Below, piece after piece: positions 50,068-60,800 of a stretch of DNA of 64,000 nt. Position 1 is the first letter of the stretch. Each line of letters opens with the position of its first letter. Under the pieces are notes generated by a model, which searched no databases, was not told where the DNA came from, and saw only the letters and a program-made list of their open reading frames with translations. A program made the position numbers and the translations under genes. The DNA is from SFEL01 sp964392455 (lineage in GTDB: Bacteria; Bacillota; Clostridia; Christensenellales; CAG-138): the NCBI GenBank assembly GCA_964392455.1, contig CAYMPG010000001.1, positions 1 through 64,000 of the forward strand. Direction: 5' to 3'.

Positions 50068-50760
50068 ATGAGAAAAAGAAGCTGCCTTGGGAGCATATTT
50101 ACAAATATTTTCCTTGCGGCGCTGATAATTGGGCTGTATCATGCTACTCAGCCGGATACTGGCATAGTGCCGGCGGCGGCTGTTGTACACAGGGGCAGCG
50201 GAGATGGGGCCGCCCTGCAGTTTGCTGTAAGCTGGAATGCGAAGGCCCTGTCTGATATAATGGATACGCTGGAGGAGGCGCAGGTGAGCGCCACCTTTGC
50301 AGTAAGCGGCGAATGGGCACAGCAAAATCACGATATGCTTACAAGAATGGCCGATAATGGCCATGAAATAGCCACAATGGGATACTATCCTGAAATGGAT
50401 GGCAGCAGGGCCTGGGTGGTGGACGACCTTGAGCGAGCGCTGGATGCCACAGAGGCCGCCTGCGGGCAGAGGCCCACCCTTTATTATATAGGCAGCCGCA
50501 GCACGTCGGCATCCGGGGCGGCGGCAAGAAAGCTGGGGCTCACTCAGCTATCCTGTACTATAGATTTGCTTACCGCAAGGGGAGACGGCGAGGATATACT
50601 CTCCCGCATACCTCAGCAGCCCATAGAGGGCAGCATAATTCTTTTGCAGCCCACGGCTGCATGCGCCGAGGCTTTGCCGGGAATACTTGCGGCATTAGAT
50701 GAGAAAGGATTAAAGGCCACCTGCACAGGCGATGTGCTGGGCCTGAAAGAGCAGCATTGA
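50068..50760 (+). CDS. YlxY-like polysaccharide deacetylase-fold protein (catalytic residues lost)
   Basis: A 230-residue protein with an N-terminal signal anchor (about 8-25) and a NodB-type fold: ISATF-like strand VSATFAVSGEWAQQNHDML, GHEIATMGYYP and late LTARGDGEDIL. Active deacetylases have TFDDG and HSxxH metal motifs; here the first is replaced by FAVSWNAK and the second is not present, so it is probably not a deacetylase. Gene order pnp - this - M16 matches ylxY of Bacillus. The ATG has GGGGGTG ahead. Its stop overlaps the next start. Confidence 0.8.
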   Translation: MRKRSCLGSIFTNIFLAALIIGLYHATQPDTGIVPAAAVVHRGSGDGAALQFAVSWNAKALSDIMDTLEEAQVSATFAVSGEWAQQNHDMLTRMADNGHEIATMGYYPEMDGSRAWVVDDLERALDATEAACGQRPTLYYIGSRSTSASGAAARKLGLTQLSCTIDLLTARGDGEDILSRIPQQPIEGSIILLQPTAACAEALPGILAALDEKGLKATCTGDVLGLKEQH

Positions 50761-52019
50761 TAATACGAGAAACACTTCCAAACGGAATAAGGCTGGTAGC
50801 CCAGCAGATGAGCTCCTTCCGCTCTGTATCCATGGGACTGTGGGCCGGAGCGGGCTCTGTATATGAACAGGGCAGGGAGGCAGGAATATCTCACTTTATA
50901 GAGCACATGGTGTTTAAGGGCACCGAGAGCCGTACTGCGGCGGATATTGCCGCAGAGATGGATGGCGTGGGCGGCAGCCTGAATGCGTATACCGCCAAGG
51001 AATGTACCTGCTTTTATGCAAAGGTGCTGGGCGAAAATATGGACCTTGCAGCGGGTATACTGAGCGATATGATATGCTCCCCCAGGCTGGATGATGAGGA
51101 TATGAGCCGGGAAAAGGGCGTGGTATGCGAGGAGATACTCATGCTGGAGGATGATCCGGAGGATCTTGCCCACGAGCAGCTCTGCCGCACCATATACGGG
51201 GATACGCCCCTGTCAAGCCCGATACTAGGCACTCAGGATACGGTAAAGGCCTTCACCCGGGAGGACATTACCGGCTATATGGACAAGCTTTATATCCCAT
51301 CAAACATGGTAGTATCCTGCGCCGGCAATTTTGATATGGACAGGCTGAGGGCCGTCCTTTCAGAAAGCTTCACCCGCACAGGCTCAGGAGAGAAGCCTGC
51401 CATGCCCCGGAGCGCCCTTATACAGGGCCGCAGCTTCTGCCCGGTGGAAAAGGATATAGAGCAGATGCACATATGCCTCGGCTTCAGAGGCTGCGGCGCA
51501 GATGACAGCGGGCGCTTTCCCATGCTGGTGCTGAATAATGCCCTGGGCGGCAGTATGAGCTCAAGGCTTTTCCAGAAGATAAGGGAAGAATACGGCATGG
51601 CATATTCGGTGTATTCCTATCCCACGAGCTATGCTGATACCGGCTACTTTACCCTGTATGCAGGCACCGGTGAAAAGCAGGCCGCAAAGGTAATGGAGCT
51701 GATGCTCAAGGAAATGGAAAGCATACGCAGCCAGGGCATTACCAAAGAGGAATTTGCCCGCAGCAAGCAGCAGCTCAAGGGCAGCTATATACTTGGCCTG
51801 GAAAGCACATCCGCCCGCAGCAGCTCAATAGGTAAGGGCGAGCTGATGCTGGGCAAGGTGGATACTGATGAGGAGCTGATCAGCCGCATTGAGGCTGTGA
51901 CCATGGATGACGTTATGGAGCTTATTCCAAGGGTGACAGATACCTCATGCATGGCGTGCAGCGCAGTGGGCCGCAGCAAAAATATGAGCAGTCTGCAAAG
52001 GATATTTGAGCAGGCATAG
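50757..52019 (+). CDS. M16 family zinc metallopeptidase (MlpA/YmxG-like)
   Basis: A 420-residue peptidase with the inverted zinc motif HFIEH (in GISHFIEHMVFKGT, about residue 45) and the downstream Glu in VCEEILMLEDDPED. The C-terminal half is the inactive M16 domain containing ALGGSMSSRLFQKIREEYGM. It probably degrades peptides. TTG start overlapping the stop of the preceding gene by two bases, with a weak AAGAG ahead, so it is translationally coupled. Confidence 0.92.
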   Translation: MIIRETLPNGIRLVAQQMSSFRSVSMGLWAGAGSVYEQGREAGISHFIEHMVFKGTESRTAADIAAEMDGVGGSLNAYTAKECTCFYAKVLGENMDLAAGILSDMICSPRLDDEDMSREKGVVCEEILMLEDDPEDLAHEQLCRTIYGDTPLSSPILGTQDTVKAFTREDITGYMDKLYIPSNMVVSCAGNFDMDRLRAVLSESFTRTGSGEKPAMPRSALIQGRSFCPVEKDIEQMHICLGFRGCGADDSGRFPMLVLNNALGGSMSSRLFQKIREEYGMAYSVYSYPTSYADTGYFTLYAGTGEKQAAKVMELMLKEMESIRSQGITKEEFARSKQQLKGSYILGLESTSARSSSIGKGELMLGKVDTDEELISRIEAVTMDDVMELIPRVTDTSCMACSAVGRSKNMSSLQRIFEQA

Positions 52020-52034
52020 CACAGAGGAGCGTAA

Positions 52035-53189
52035 ATGGCAAGAACCAGACGAGTAAGGGTAAGCGGAAGATTTTACATAATGCTGCTGGGGCTGGCGATA
52101 CTTATAGGCGTGGTGGCGCTGATATTGCCGGGCGGCGGAGGCGGCACCCTTAGGAGCAGAACCATGGAGGCAGTATTTGATGCTGACGTGGCTGTGATAA
52201 GGGAGGAAAGCTGCATCCCCATAGAGCAGTTTGACATGGTGGATTACCTTGTGAATGAAGGAGCTGCGGTAAATGCGGAAATGCCTGTGGCAACGGTATA
52301 TAAGTGGGGCTATACAGATGAGATGGCCCAGTCCCTCGTTACCATACAGCAGAAGATATACGAAAAGCAGCTCAGCATACTGGATGGAATAGAGTCCACG
52401 GAGCTTGCCTCCATAAATGCCCAGATATCAGAGCTTCGCAGCACCATAAAGGACTGCGTAAACGGCGCTAACGATAATGACCTGCTTTCGCTCGAAAGGG
52501 ATATGGAGGCGCTGCTGTCACAGCGGGCTACCATACTAAAAAACTTCGTTCAGCCGGATGTTGACCTGAATTCCCTCTATACCGAGGAAAGCACAAAGCT
52601 CACCCAGCTCGCCGAATACACCAGCACCGTCAGCGCCAAGATGACAGGCGTGGTAAGCTTTTACTTTGATGGCTTTGAGCAGATACTTACCGCAGAAAAG
52701 CTGGATATGGTAAATGCGGACGTGCTAAAAATGGTATTCAGCGGGGAGACCGGAGCCACCGCCTCCAGCGGCAATATGCTCTACAGGCTGGTAAACCCAA
52801 ACAAATGGTATGTGGCTTTTCTTACTCCTGCCGGTGAGGGGCTCAGGCTCCTTGAGGGGCAGAGCTATCACGTTACCTTTGACGGCATACATGGAAAGAC
52901 CAGCGTAGGCACTGCGCTGTCACCCGTTGCGTATGATGGGGGCGTGGTGAACATATTGCAGTTTGATGAGGAGATAGGAGACCTTCTCAGTGTACGCACA
53001 GTTAAGGCGAACATTTCGGCCACTATGACCGGCTATGAGGTATCCAGGGATGCGGTAAAGGTGAAAAACGGCATAAGCACCCTTTCAACATCAGTCGGGG
53101 ATACCCAGGTGAATGTGGTGGCGGCAGAGGAGGATACTCTGCTTATCACCGGCGCCGGGTTGCAGGATGGCATGAGATACAGCAAATAG
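52035..53189 (+). CDS. HlyD-like membrane protein upstream of yggS
   Basis: A 384-residue protein: one N-terminal membrane helix (about residues 14-33, FYIMLLGLAILIGVVALILP), a lipoyl-like half (EAVFDADVAVIREESC, PVATVYKWGY), a helical hairpin (about 95-175), then a beta-barrel region. This is the HlyD/RND-adaptor layout, common directly upstream of yggS-sepF in Clostridia. There is no partner exporter here, so its job, perhaps in envelope or division, is unknown. AGAGGAGC lies ahead of the ATG. Confidence 0.75.
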   Translation: MARTRRVRVSGRFYIMLLGLAILIGVVALILPGGGGGTLRSRTMEAVFDADVAVIREESCIPIEQFDMVDYLVNEGAAVNAEMPVATVYKWGYTDEMAQSLVTIQQKIYEKQLSILDGIESTELASINAQISELRSTIKDCVNGANDNDLLSLERDMEALLSQRATILKNFVQPDVDLNSLYTEESTKLTQLAEYTSTVSAKMTGVVSFYFDGFEQILTAEKLDMVNADVLKMVFSGETGATASSGNMLYRLVNPNKWYVAFLTPAGEGLRLLEGQSYHVTFDGIHGKTSVGTALSPVAYDGGVVNILQFDEEIGDLLSVRTVKANISATMTGYEVSRDAVKVKNGISTLSTSVGDTQVNVVAAEEDTLLITGAGLQDGMRYSK

Positions 53190-53225
53190 CGGTGTTTTGC
53201 AAAAAACACCGGGAAGGAGAACGGT

Positions 53226-53930
53226 ATGAGCATAGCTGATAACTATATCCGCATAAAGGAGAACATAGCTTCAGCCTGTGCATTGGCAGGGCGCAGGCCG
53301 GAGGAGGTAAGGCTTATTGCCGTTACAAAATACGTGGATATCGGGCGCATCGGGGAGGCCGTGGCTGCCGGGGCAAGGAGCGTAGGCGAAAACCGGGTGC
53401 AGGAATACCGGGAAAAGCAGGCTTTTTTCAATGATAACGGGCTGGATGTTCATTTGATTGGACAATTGCAGACAAATAAGGTAAAATACCTGGTAGGAAA
53501 TGGCGTGCTCATTCAGTCTCTGGACAGGATGGAGCTTGCCGGGGAGATAAGCCGTGTAGCATCCAACAGGGGAGTGATACAGGATACCCTTGTGGAGGTG
53601 AATATAGGCGATGAGGCCCAAAAGGGCGGCATCAGAGTAGATGAGCTTATCCCGTTTATAGAGGTAGTTTCCGCTATGCCTGGCATACGCATAAAGGGGC
53701 TCATGTGTGTTCCTCCGGCTGTGGGAGAGGATGGAGCACGGAGCTACTTTGCGGCAATGAGACGGCTTTTTGAGGATATTCGCAGCAGGAATATACCTAA
53801 TGTGGATATGCTGGAGCTGTCCATGGGCATGAGCGGGGATTATAAAGCTGCAGTGCTGGAGGGCGCAACGATGGTACGGGTGGGAACGGCCATATTCGGG
53901 GCACGTCCGGCGGCAGGAGCGGGAGCGTAG
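53226..53930 (+). CDS. yggS: YggS/PLPBP family pyridoxal phosphate-binding protein
   Basis: A 234-residue PLP-binding TIM-barrel protein. The PLP lysine is in LIAVTKYVD (about residue 36), and VGENRVQEYREK, HLIGQLQTNKVKYLV and LSMGMSGDYKAAVLEGATMVRVGTAIFG are all signatures. It controls vitamin B6 and amino/keto acid balance and has no known catalysis. It lies upstream of sepF as ylmE does in Bacillus. Site AAGGAGAAC. Confidence 0.95.
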   Translation: MSIADNYIRIKENIASACALAGRRPEEVRLIAVTKYVDIGRIGEAVAAGARSVGENRVQEYREKQAFFNDNGLDVHLIGQLQTNKVKYLVGNGVLIQSLDRMELAGEISRVASNRGVIQDTLVEVNIGDEAQKGGIRVDELIPFIEVVSAMPGIRIKGLMCVPPAVGEDGARSYFAAMRRLFEDIRSRNIPNVDMLELSMGMSGDYKAAVLEGATMVRVGTAIFGARPAAGAGA

Positions 53931-54018
53931 AGAGAGACAGAGCCCGCTTTAATAATAAGTTTTTCTCCAAGCGCCAATTAAAAACCAAACTTTTTAATTG
54001 AAACGGAGGAAACGAACA

Positions 54019-54477
54019 ATGGCAAGATTGCTCAATAAGCTAATGGATTTCATCGGCATAGAAGATGCTGAAATGGACGACATCTACGAGGATGAGTACT
54101 TTGCAGATGATCGCACCGTAGCCGAGGATAATGTACTTAACCTTGGCAATCGCGGCAGGAAAAAGACTGCTGCAGCAGGCAGCAGCAACGTGGTCAGCCT
54201 TCCCACGGCGGCCCCAATGAAGATGATGGTCTATCGTCCTGTAAGCTATGAGGATACTCAGAACATCATCGATAATCTTAAGAGCCGCAAGCCCGTAATC
54301 GTAAACATGGAGGAGCTGGAAATCGACTGCGCTCAGCGTATACTCGACTTCATGGCCGGTGCGATTTACGCTCTGGACGGCACTATCTACAAAATTTCCC
54401 GCGGTATCTTTGTCGTAGCTCCCACCAACTATGACGTTATCGGCAACGATGGCTATACCGATGTTGACGTAATCTAG
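54019..54477 (+). CDS. sepF: Cell division protein SepF
   Basis: A 152-residue protein. N-terminal amphipathic membrane-binding helix (MARLLNKLMDFIGIED), acidic linker (DDIYEDEYFADD), then the SepF core: MVYRPVSYEDTQNIIDNLKS, KPVIVNMEEL and AQRILDFMAGAIYALDGTI. SepF links FtsZ filaments to the membrane. The ATG at 54019 is chosen over one at 53998 because CGGAGGAAACG lies between them. It is followed by divIVA; ylmG and ylmH, usually next, are missing here. Confidence 0.95.
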   Translation: MARLLNKLMDFIGIEDAEMDDIYEDEYFADDRTVAEDNVLNLGNRGRKKTAAAGSSNVVSLPTAAPMKMMVYRPVSYEDTQNIIDNLKSRKPVIVNMEELEIDCAQRILDFMAGAIYALDGTIYKISRGIFVVAPTNYDVIGNDGYTDVDVI

Positions 54478-54551
54478 ATACATCCGCAGCGGAGCATGGT
54501 GCGGGGCATACTGCCCCGCACAAATTCAATATCAACGGAGTAGAGCATACT

Positions 54552-54758
54552 ATGACGATAAAGGATATAGCAAGCCGCAGGTTCAGCAGGGCCATCATGG
54601 GATATGACATCCGTGAGGTGGATGAATTTCTGGACGAGATAGCCAAGGACCTTGAGCGCAGAGAGCAGGAGGTAAAAATGCTGCAGCTACGCAATGAGCT
54701 GCTCATAGAGCGGCTGGCGGCAAGCGGCATATCCCTTTCTTCTGATAAGGCAGAATAG
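54552..54758 (+). CDS. divIVA: Minimal DivIVA-domain protein
   Basis: A 68-residue protein holding only the N-terminal DivIVA domain: IASRRFSRAIMGYDIREVDE, then FLDEIAKDLERREQEVKML, a start of the coiled coil. Typical DivIVA is 150-250 residues with a second coiled coil for tetramers. The loop residues that touch curved membrane (RRFSRAIMGY) are kept. It begins 74 bases after sepF with CGGAG ahead and is followed by a terminator. There is no sign of a frameshift after the stop. Confidence 0.85.
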   Translation: MTIKDIASRRFSRAIMGYDIREVDEFLDEIAKDLERREQEVKMLQLRNELLIERLAASGISLSSDKAE

Positions 54759-54776
54759 CATAATAAAGCCCAAAGC

Positions 54777-54804
54777 AGGGCCGGGAGGTATCCCGGCCCT
54801 TTTC
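54777..54804 (+). terminator. Intrinsic terminator after divIVA
   Basis: agggccggga / tcccggccct, 10-bp stem with four-base loop and a short T-run. Confidence 0.85.
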
Positions 54805-54870
54805 GTATGCTAAAATTTGCCCTTACAAGGCATACTAAAGGCATATGCAGAAAAATAAGGGAGGCAATTT

Positions 54871-57800
54871 ATGCTGCCAAACAGAACTTATAACGGCCTG
54901 ACGGATAGAGCCTGCAAAGCCGCAGAGCTTAAAGAAGAGGCCATGCTTCAGGCGGAGCTTTCGGTAAGGGGGAACCGCCGCTGCCATCTTATGCTGGGGG
55001 CAGACAGGCGGCTGCTGATAGCTGCATACAAAAAAGCGGAGGCATCCGGAGCCACAGGTGCGCTGGATGCGCTCAGGCGGGATTTTCACGTGGTGGAAAG
55101 GGCCATGCTGGGCCTTGAGGAATGTGACAGGCTCAGGCTGCCGGTGCTTATGCATGGCAGCAGGGCTGGGCTTCCCCGGGCCTATGATATTGCGGCCTGT
55201 CTTGTTGGGGGCAGGGATGGCAGGGTGGATGAAGGGGCGCTCAGCAGATTTCTTGACGCATACCAGAGCGTTACGCCCCTTACCATGGCCGAGCTTGGGG
55301 CCCTTAAGGATATGCTGACTGCGGCGCTGATAAAGCTGCTGAGCGTGGAGTGCTCAAGGGCGCTGGATAGCCTGAAGGCGGAACAAAGCGCAGGGGAGGC
55401 TGCGGAGCAGCTAATAAAGATAGCGTCCCCCGGCAGATGCAGGGCCATATTGGAAAGGCTTGATCCTGTAAATGACCCTGCCCTTACGGAGAGGCTGTAT
55501 ACCCTGCTCTCAGAAAGGGATATGGAAAGGGCCGTAGCCGAGCTCAGGGAGCGGCTGCGGCTTGAGGATCAGGATATAGAGCAGCTTTGCACAAAGGCAC
55601 GAAATGAACGGGCACGCAGCCAAATCAGGGTGGAGAGCGCCATACACAGCCTGCGGGTAATAGCCGGCATGGACTGGGAGGCAGTATTTGAGCAGCACAG
55701 CCATGTGCATAGAGAGCTGTGCAGGGATACGGTATATTGCCGGATGGATGCAAGGAGTCGTGGGTATTACCGCGCCTGCACAGAGCGGCTGGCTGCACGG
55801 CTTGGCGCTGCGGAAACGATAATAGCCCGGCAGGCGGTGCAGCTTGCAGAGGGGAAGGAGGGCAAGGAAGGTGAGGCCGGGTATTATCTGTTTTTGGATG
55901 GCAGAGAGAGGCTTTATGCCGCTCTTCGGCCGGATAAGAGGTTCAGAAAGCCTGTGGAGGGGCGCAGGCTCAGGTGGTTTGTAACGGCGGAGGTGGTGGT
56001 AATGCTGCTGCTTATATGGCTTGCTGCCACAGATGGCATAGGGCCGCTGGTGCTGTCCCTGATACCAAGCTGGAGCATAAGCAGCCTGCTGTGCGTCAGG
56101 GCCTTTATGGCGGGAACACCGGTAAGATATATTCCAAGGCTCGGGGAGGATGAGCTGGGCCCTGAGCTTACGCTGGTGGTGATACCTGCGCTGATATGCA
56201 GCGAGGATACCCTGAGGACGGCTGTGGCGCAGCTGGAAAGGCATATGCTGGCATCCCGGCTGGAGCAGTGCAGATATGCGGTGCTTGGGGATTTTCCCGA
56301 TGCTAATGAGCCGGAGCTGAAGGGAGAAAGGGAACTTATTCGCCTTGCAGGTGAGCTTGTAGATGGGCTGAATAAAAAATACCCTTCGGCACAGCCCCGC
56401 TTTTACTATCTGCATCGCTGCAGGGAGCTTAACAGGGCAGATGGCATATACATGGGCAGGGAACGCAAGCGTGGAGCCATATGCGACCTTGTGACGCTGA
56501 TATCCCAGGGCAGGGCCGATGCATTCTGCTGCATCAGCAGCCCGCTGTCAGGGGATATAAAGTATTGCCTTACGCTGGATATTGATACTATCCTGCCTCC
56601 AGGTGGGGCAGGGGAGCTGATAGGCTGCATGGAGCATCCGCTGAACAGGCCAGAGGTATCCTCAGGCGTGGTAAGGGCAGGGTATGGCCTTATAGCTCCC
56701 CGCATGGCGGCTTCGCCACGGGGGGCTGCAAAGAGCCCCTTTGCTGGGCTGGTATCTGGCGAGCCGGGCATAGATGGGTACTTCCCCACAGGGCCGGAGT
56801 TTTATCAGGATGTATTCGGGTGCGGGCTCTTTGGAGGCAAGGGCATATTTGACCTGGCTGCATTTCGCGATACGGTAATGGAATGGATACCCGAAAACAC
56901 CGTGCTGAGCCATGACCTGCTGGAGGGATGCTTCCTGCACGCAGGGTATGCGGGAGATGTGACCCTGTTTGACAGCGAGCCCGCCAGCTTCATCTCCTGG
57001 TGGAGGCGGCAGCACAGGTGGGTGAGGGGGGACTGGCAGCTTTTGCCCTTTTTGTTTGATACTGTAAGGGATGCCCATGGGGTAAGGCGGGAAAATCCAT
57101 TATCCATGCTGTCACGGCGGAAAATACTGGATAACCTCCGCCGCTCCATGCTGCCCTGGGGCGTAATGTATACGGCGCTGCTCATACCCTATACGGGCTT
57201 TGGCTGGCACTGCCTGCTTGCGCTGCTGGCCCTGTGGGATGGGTTTGCCTTTGACCTTATCAGCCTGCCCTTTCGCATGGCTAATGCAAGGAACGCCGAC
57301 CCTTCAGGCATGGTGAAGGATATGCTGCGTCCTGCACAAAGGGCGCTGTTGGATATAGTGACCCTGCCCTACGGGGCAAACAGATGCAGCTCCGCCCGCA
57401 ACCGTACCCTGTACAGGGTATTTGTATCCCACAGGCATATGCTGGAATGGCAGACTGCAAATCAGTCAGCCGGGCGGCCAGGCGATATAAACGGCTATTA
57501 TGGTGCGCTGTGCTTTAACCCTGCCATGGGTATAGTGATGGTGGCCGGGGCCATATTGGGCAAAACTCCGCTGTTTGCAGCGGCCCTTGGGGTGCTGTGG
57601 ATAGGCATGCCTCTTATCATATGGGCGCTGGATGCCCCGTATCAAAGGGAAAGGCTGACAGATGCTGAGCGGGAGCTGCTTATGGATATTGCCCGGGGAA
57701 CATGGGGGTTTTTCGACAGCTTCTGCACGGAGGAAAGCGGCTTCCTCCCTCCTGATAACTTTCAGCAGCACCCCAATAAGCGCCCTGCCATAAATACCTC

Positions 57801-60800
57801 GCCTACGAATATGGGCATGGGTATCATGGCAGCGCTGGCCGCATCAGAGCTTGGCATAATAAGCAGGAGCGCCGGTGCAGAGCGCATTGAGAGGGCCGTA
57901 AATACCATGGAACAGATGGAGAAATGGCACGGCCATCTTTACAACTGGTATCGCACGGATACGCTGGAGGTGCTGCACCCAAGGTATATTTCCACGGTGG
58001 ACAGCGGCAACCTGGCAGCATCGCTGCTTACTGCCGCCCAGGCCATGGAGGAGGCGGGGGAGAGGGGCCTTTCAAAAAGGCTGCGCGCCCTTGCCTATGG
58101 GATGGAATTTGCGCCCCTATATGACAGGGATAGAAGGCTTTTCCATATAGGCTACGATGGGGAAAGGCATGAGCTTTCTCAGGCCTGGTATGATCTGCTT
58201 GCATCGGAGGCAAGGCTTACGAGCCTTGTAGCAATAGCGCTGGGGCAGGTGGAATACAGGCACTGGTTCAGCCTGGGCAGGCTTATGGCGCCGGTGCAGG
58301 GCAGGAGCCTGGTATCCTGGAGCGGCACAATGTTTGAATACCTTATGCCCCTCATATTCACAGGGGCGGTGCCCGGCACCCTTATACGGGAAAGCTGCGA
58401 CAGCGCCATCCGTGCCCAGCGCAGGTATTCCGGCGGGCAGATATGGGGCATATCAGAGTCCGGCTACTATGCCTTTGACAGGGAAATGCGCTATCAGTAT
58501 CGTGCCTTTGGTATGCGCTGCCTGAGCCTTACGGGGCTAAGGCAGGAGCGGGTAATATCCCCGTATTCCACGCTGCTTTCCCTGCCCCTTGCGCCCAAGG
58601 CTGCCCTTGCCAACCTTCAGCGGCTGAATGGGCTTGGTGCGCTGGGGCTGTATGGCATGTATGAGGCGATAGATTACGTTAAGGAGCGGCTGCCACAGGG
58701 TCAGGAGTATGAGATAGTAAAAAGCTACATGGCTCACCATCAGGGCATGGGCATTTGCTCAGTGGCAAATGTCCTGCTGAATGACGTATTGAGCGGATAC
58801 TTTTGGCGTGTGCCGGAGCTGGGCGCTGTACGCATACTTAATGAGGAGCGTATTCCATCCTATGGCATAGGGGTAAAGGCCCTTCATTCCTGCGAAGGCA
58901 GAAATACCGGCACAAAGCGGCAATCAGCATACCGGCGGCGCATCATACGAGAGCCCCTTGAGGCGCCTGAGGGGCAATTGCTTACAAATGGCAGCTATAC
59001 CCGCTTTATTACGGATTCCGGACAGGGCTTTTCAAAGCGGGGGGATATAATGCTCACCCGCTGGCGGCCGGATTACCTTAGAGAGATCACAGGCGTTCAT
59101 ATTCTGGTAAGCTGCGGGGAAAGGGTATTTGACGCTGCGGAGGATGGGGAAACGGTATTTCTTCCCCACAAGGCGGAGTTTACCCGGCAGGAGGGCAGCA
59201 TTTCCACCAAGCTGGAGGTATGCGTATCCCCAAGGCAGGATGGGGAGATATACAGGCTCACTGTGGCAAACCATGGCGAGGAGAAAAAAACGGTGGCCGT
59301 GGGAGGGTTCTTTGAGCCCTGCCTTTGCCCCTGGGCGGAAGAAGTGGCCCACCCCGGCTTTAACAGGCTTACAATAGATGCCATGCTGCGCCGGGATACG
59401 CTGATATTTGAAAAGCGGCCCAGAGAGGGAGCGCAGGGAAGGTATCTTTATACCAGGCTCATATCATCGGGAGAGGTGATATATCAGGCGAATATGCTGG
59501 AGGCTGTGGGCCGGGGCAGGTCTCTTAAGCAGGCCATGGTCCAAAGGGTGCAGCAGCGGGAGGTATCAGCCCCTGTGCTGCCCTTTGCCGCCGCCCGCAC
59601 TGAGCTTGACCTTGAGCCGGGGGAGGGGAAGGAGCTGTGGCTGCTTATGGGCTATGGAGACAGCCTGCAGCAGGCGCTGGAGGATTGCGAGGAGATGGCG
59701 GGAGACCTGGGAGAGTGCTTTGCCCTGGCAGATGCCCATGCCGCGGGCATGCTTAACATGGCGGCCATAGAGCCTGGCAAGGCAGAGCTGTTTGAAAGAA
59801 TAGGAGCAAGGGCGCTGCTGGGCATACCTCAAAAAGAGGGCACAGGCCGTACAGGGGGCCTTGCAGCACTGTGGAAGCACGGAATATCCGGGGACAGACC
59901 GGTACTGCTGGTGAGGATAAGCCGGGTAACAGAGCTGAGGATGCTGAAATCTCTGGGCAAGCTGGCTGAATATATGGAGCAGCGGCTGTGCCCTGTGGAT
60001 GTGGCGGCGGTGGGGATGTACCCAATGGAATACCGCAATGAGCTGAGGGAGCGCATGGAGGCTATTCCCGGCATAAGTGTGATACATGGCTATGAGCTCT
60101 GTGAAGGGGAATACGATGCGCTGCGGTCTGCTGCAATGCTGGAGATAGACCCCTCCGTCAGCCTGAACAGGCAATTTACCCCAAAGCCCATAAGGTGGGG
60201 AGAATACCGAAGCTACTCAGGTGCGCTTCATCCGCCCCTTGATATACAAAGGCCGGAGCTGGACTTTTTCTGTGGGTATGGCGGCTTTAAGGCGGATGGG
60301 GAATACGTGATACTCCTTGAAAAGGGGCAGAGCACGCCCATGCCCTGGTGCAATGTTTTGGCCAATGAAGTATTTGGCTCCATAGTCAGCGAAGGTGGAG
60401 GAGGCCACACCTGGAGCGGAAACAGCCGGGAAAACAAGCTGACCCCATGGTACGATTCCCCCGTAAATGACCCCCAGGGCGAGTTTATGCTGATAACGGA
60501 TGTAGATAGCGGGGAGACCTGTTCTCCCTGTGGAGGGCCATTGCAGCAGGGCCGTGTAATGATAGAGCATGGCTACGGCTACAGCCGGTTCACTACTGGG
60601 GAGGCGGGGTTACATACTGAGCTTACAGTATTTGTACACAGGGAAAAGCCTGTAAAGTACAGTCTGCTATCCCTGAAAAACCCCGGCACACACAGGCGAA
60701 GCATAAGCGTAATGTACGGCGTGGAATGGTGCCTTGGGGATATACCGCGGCCTGAGGCCATATTTACCCACCGGGAGGGCAGCTTTGTATTTGCGCGGAA

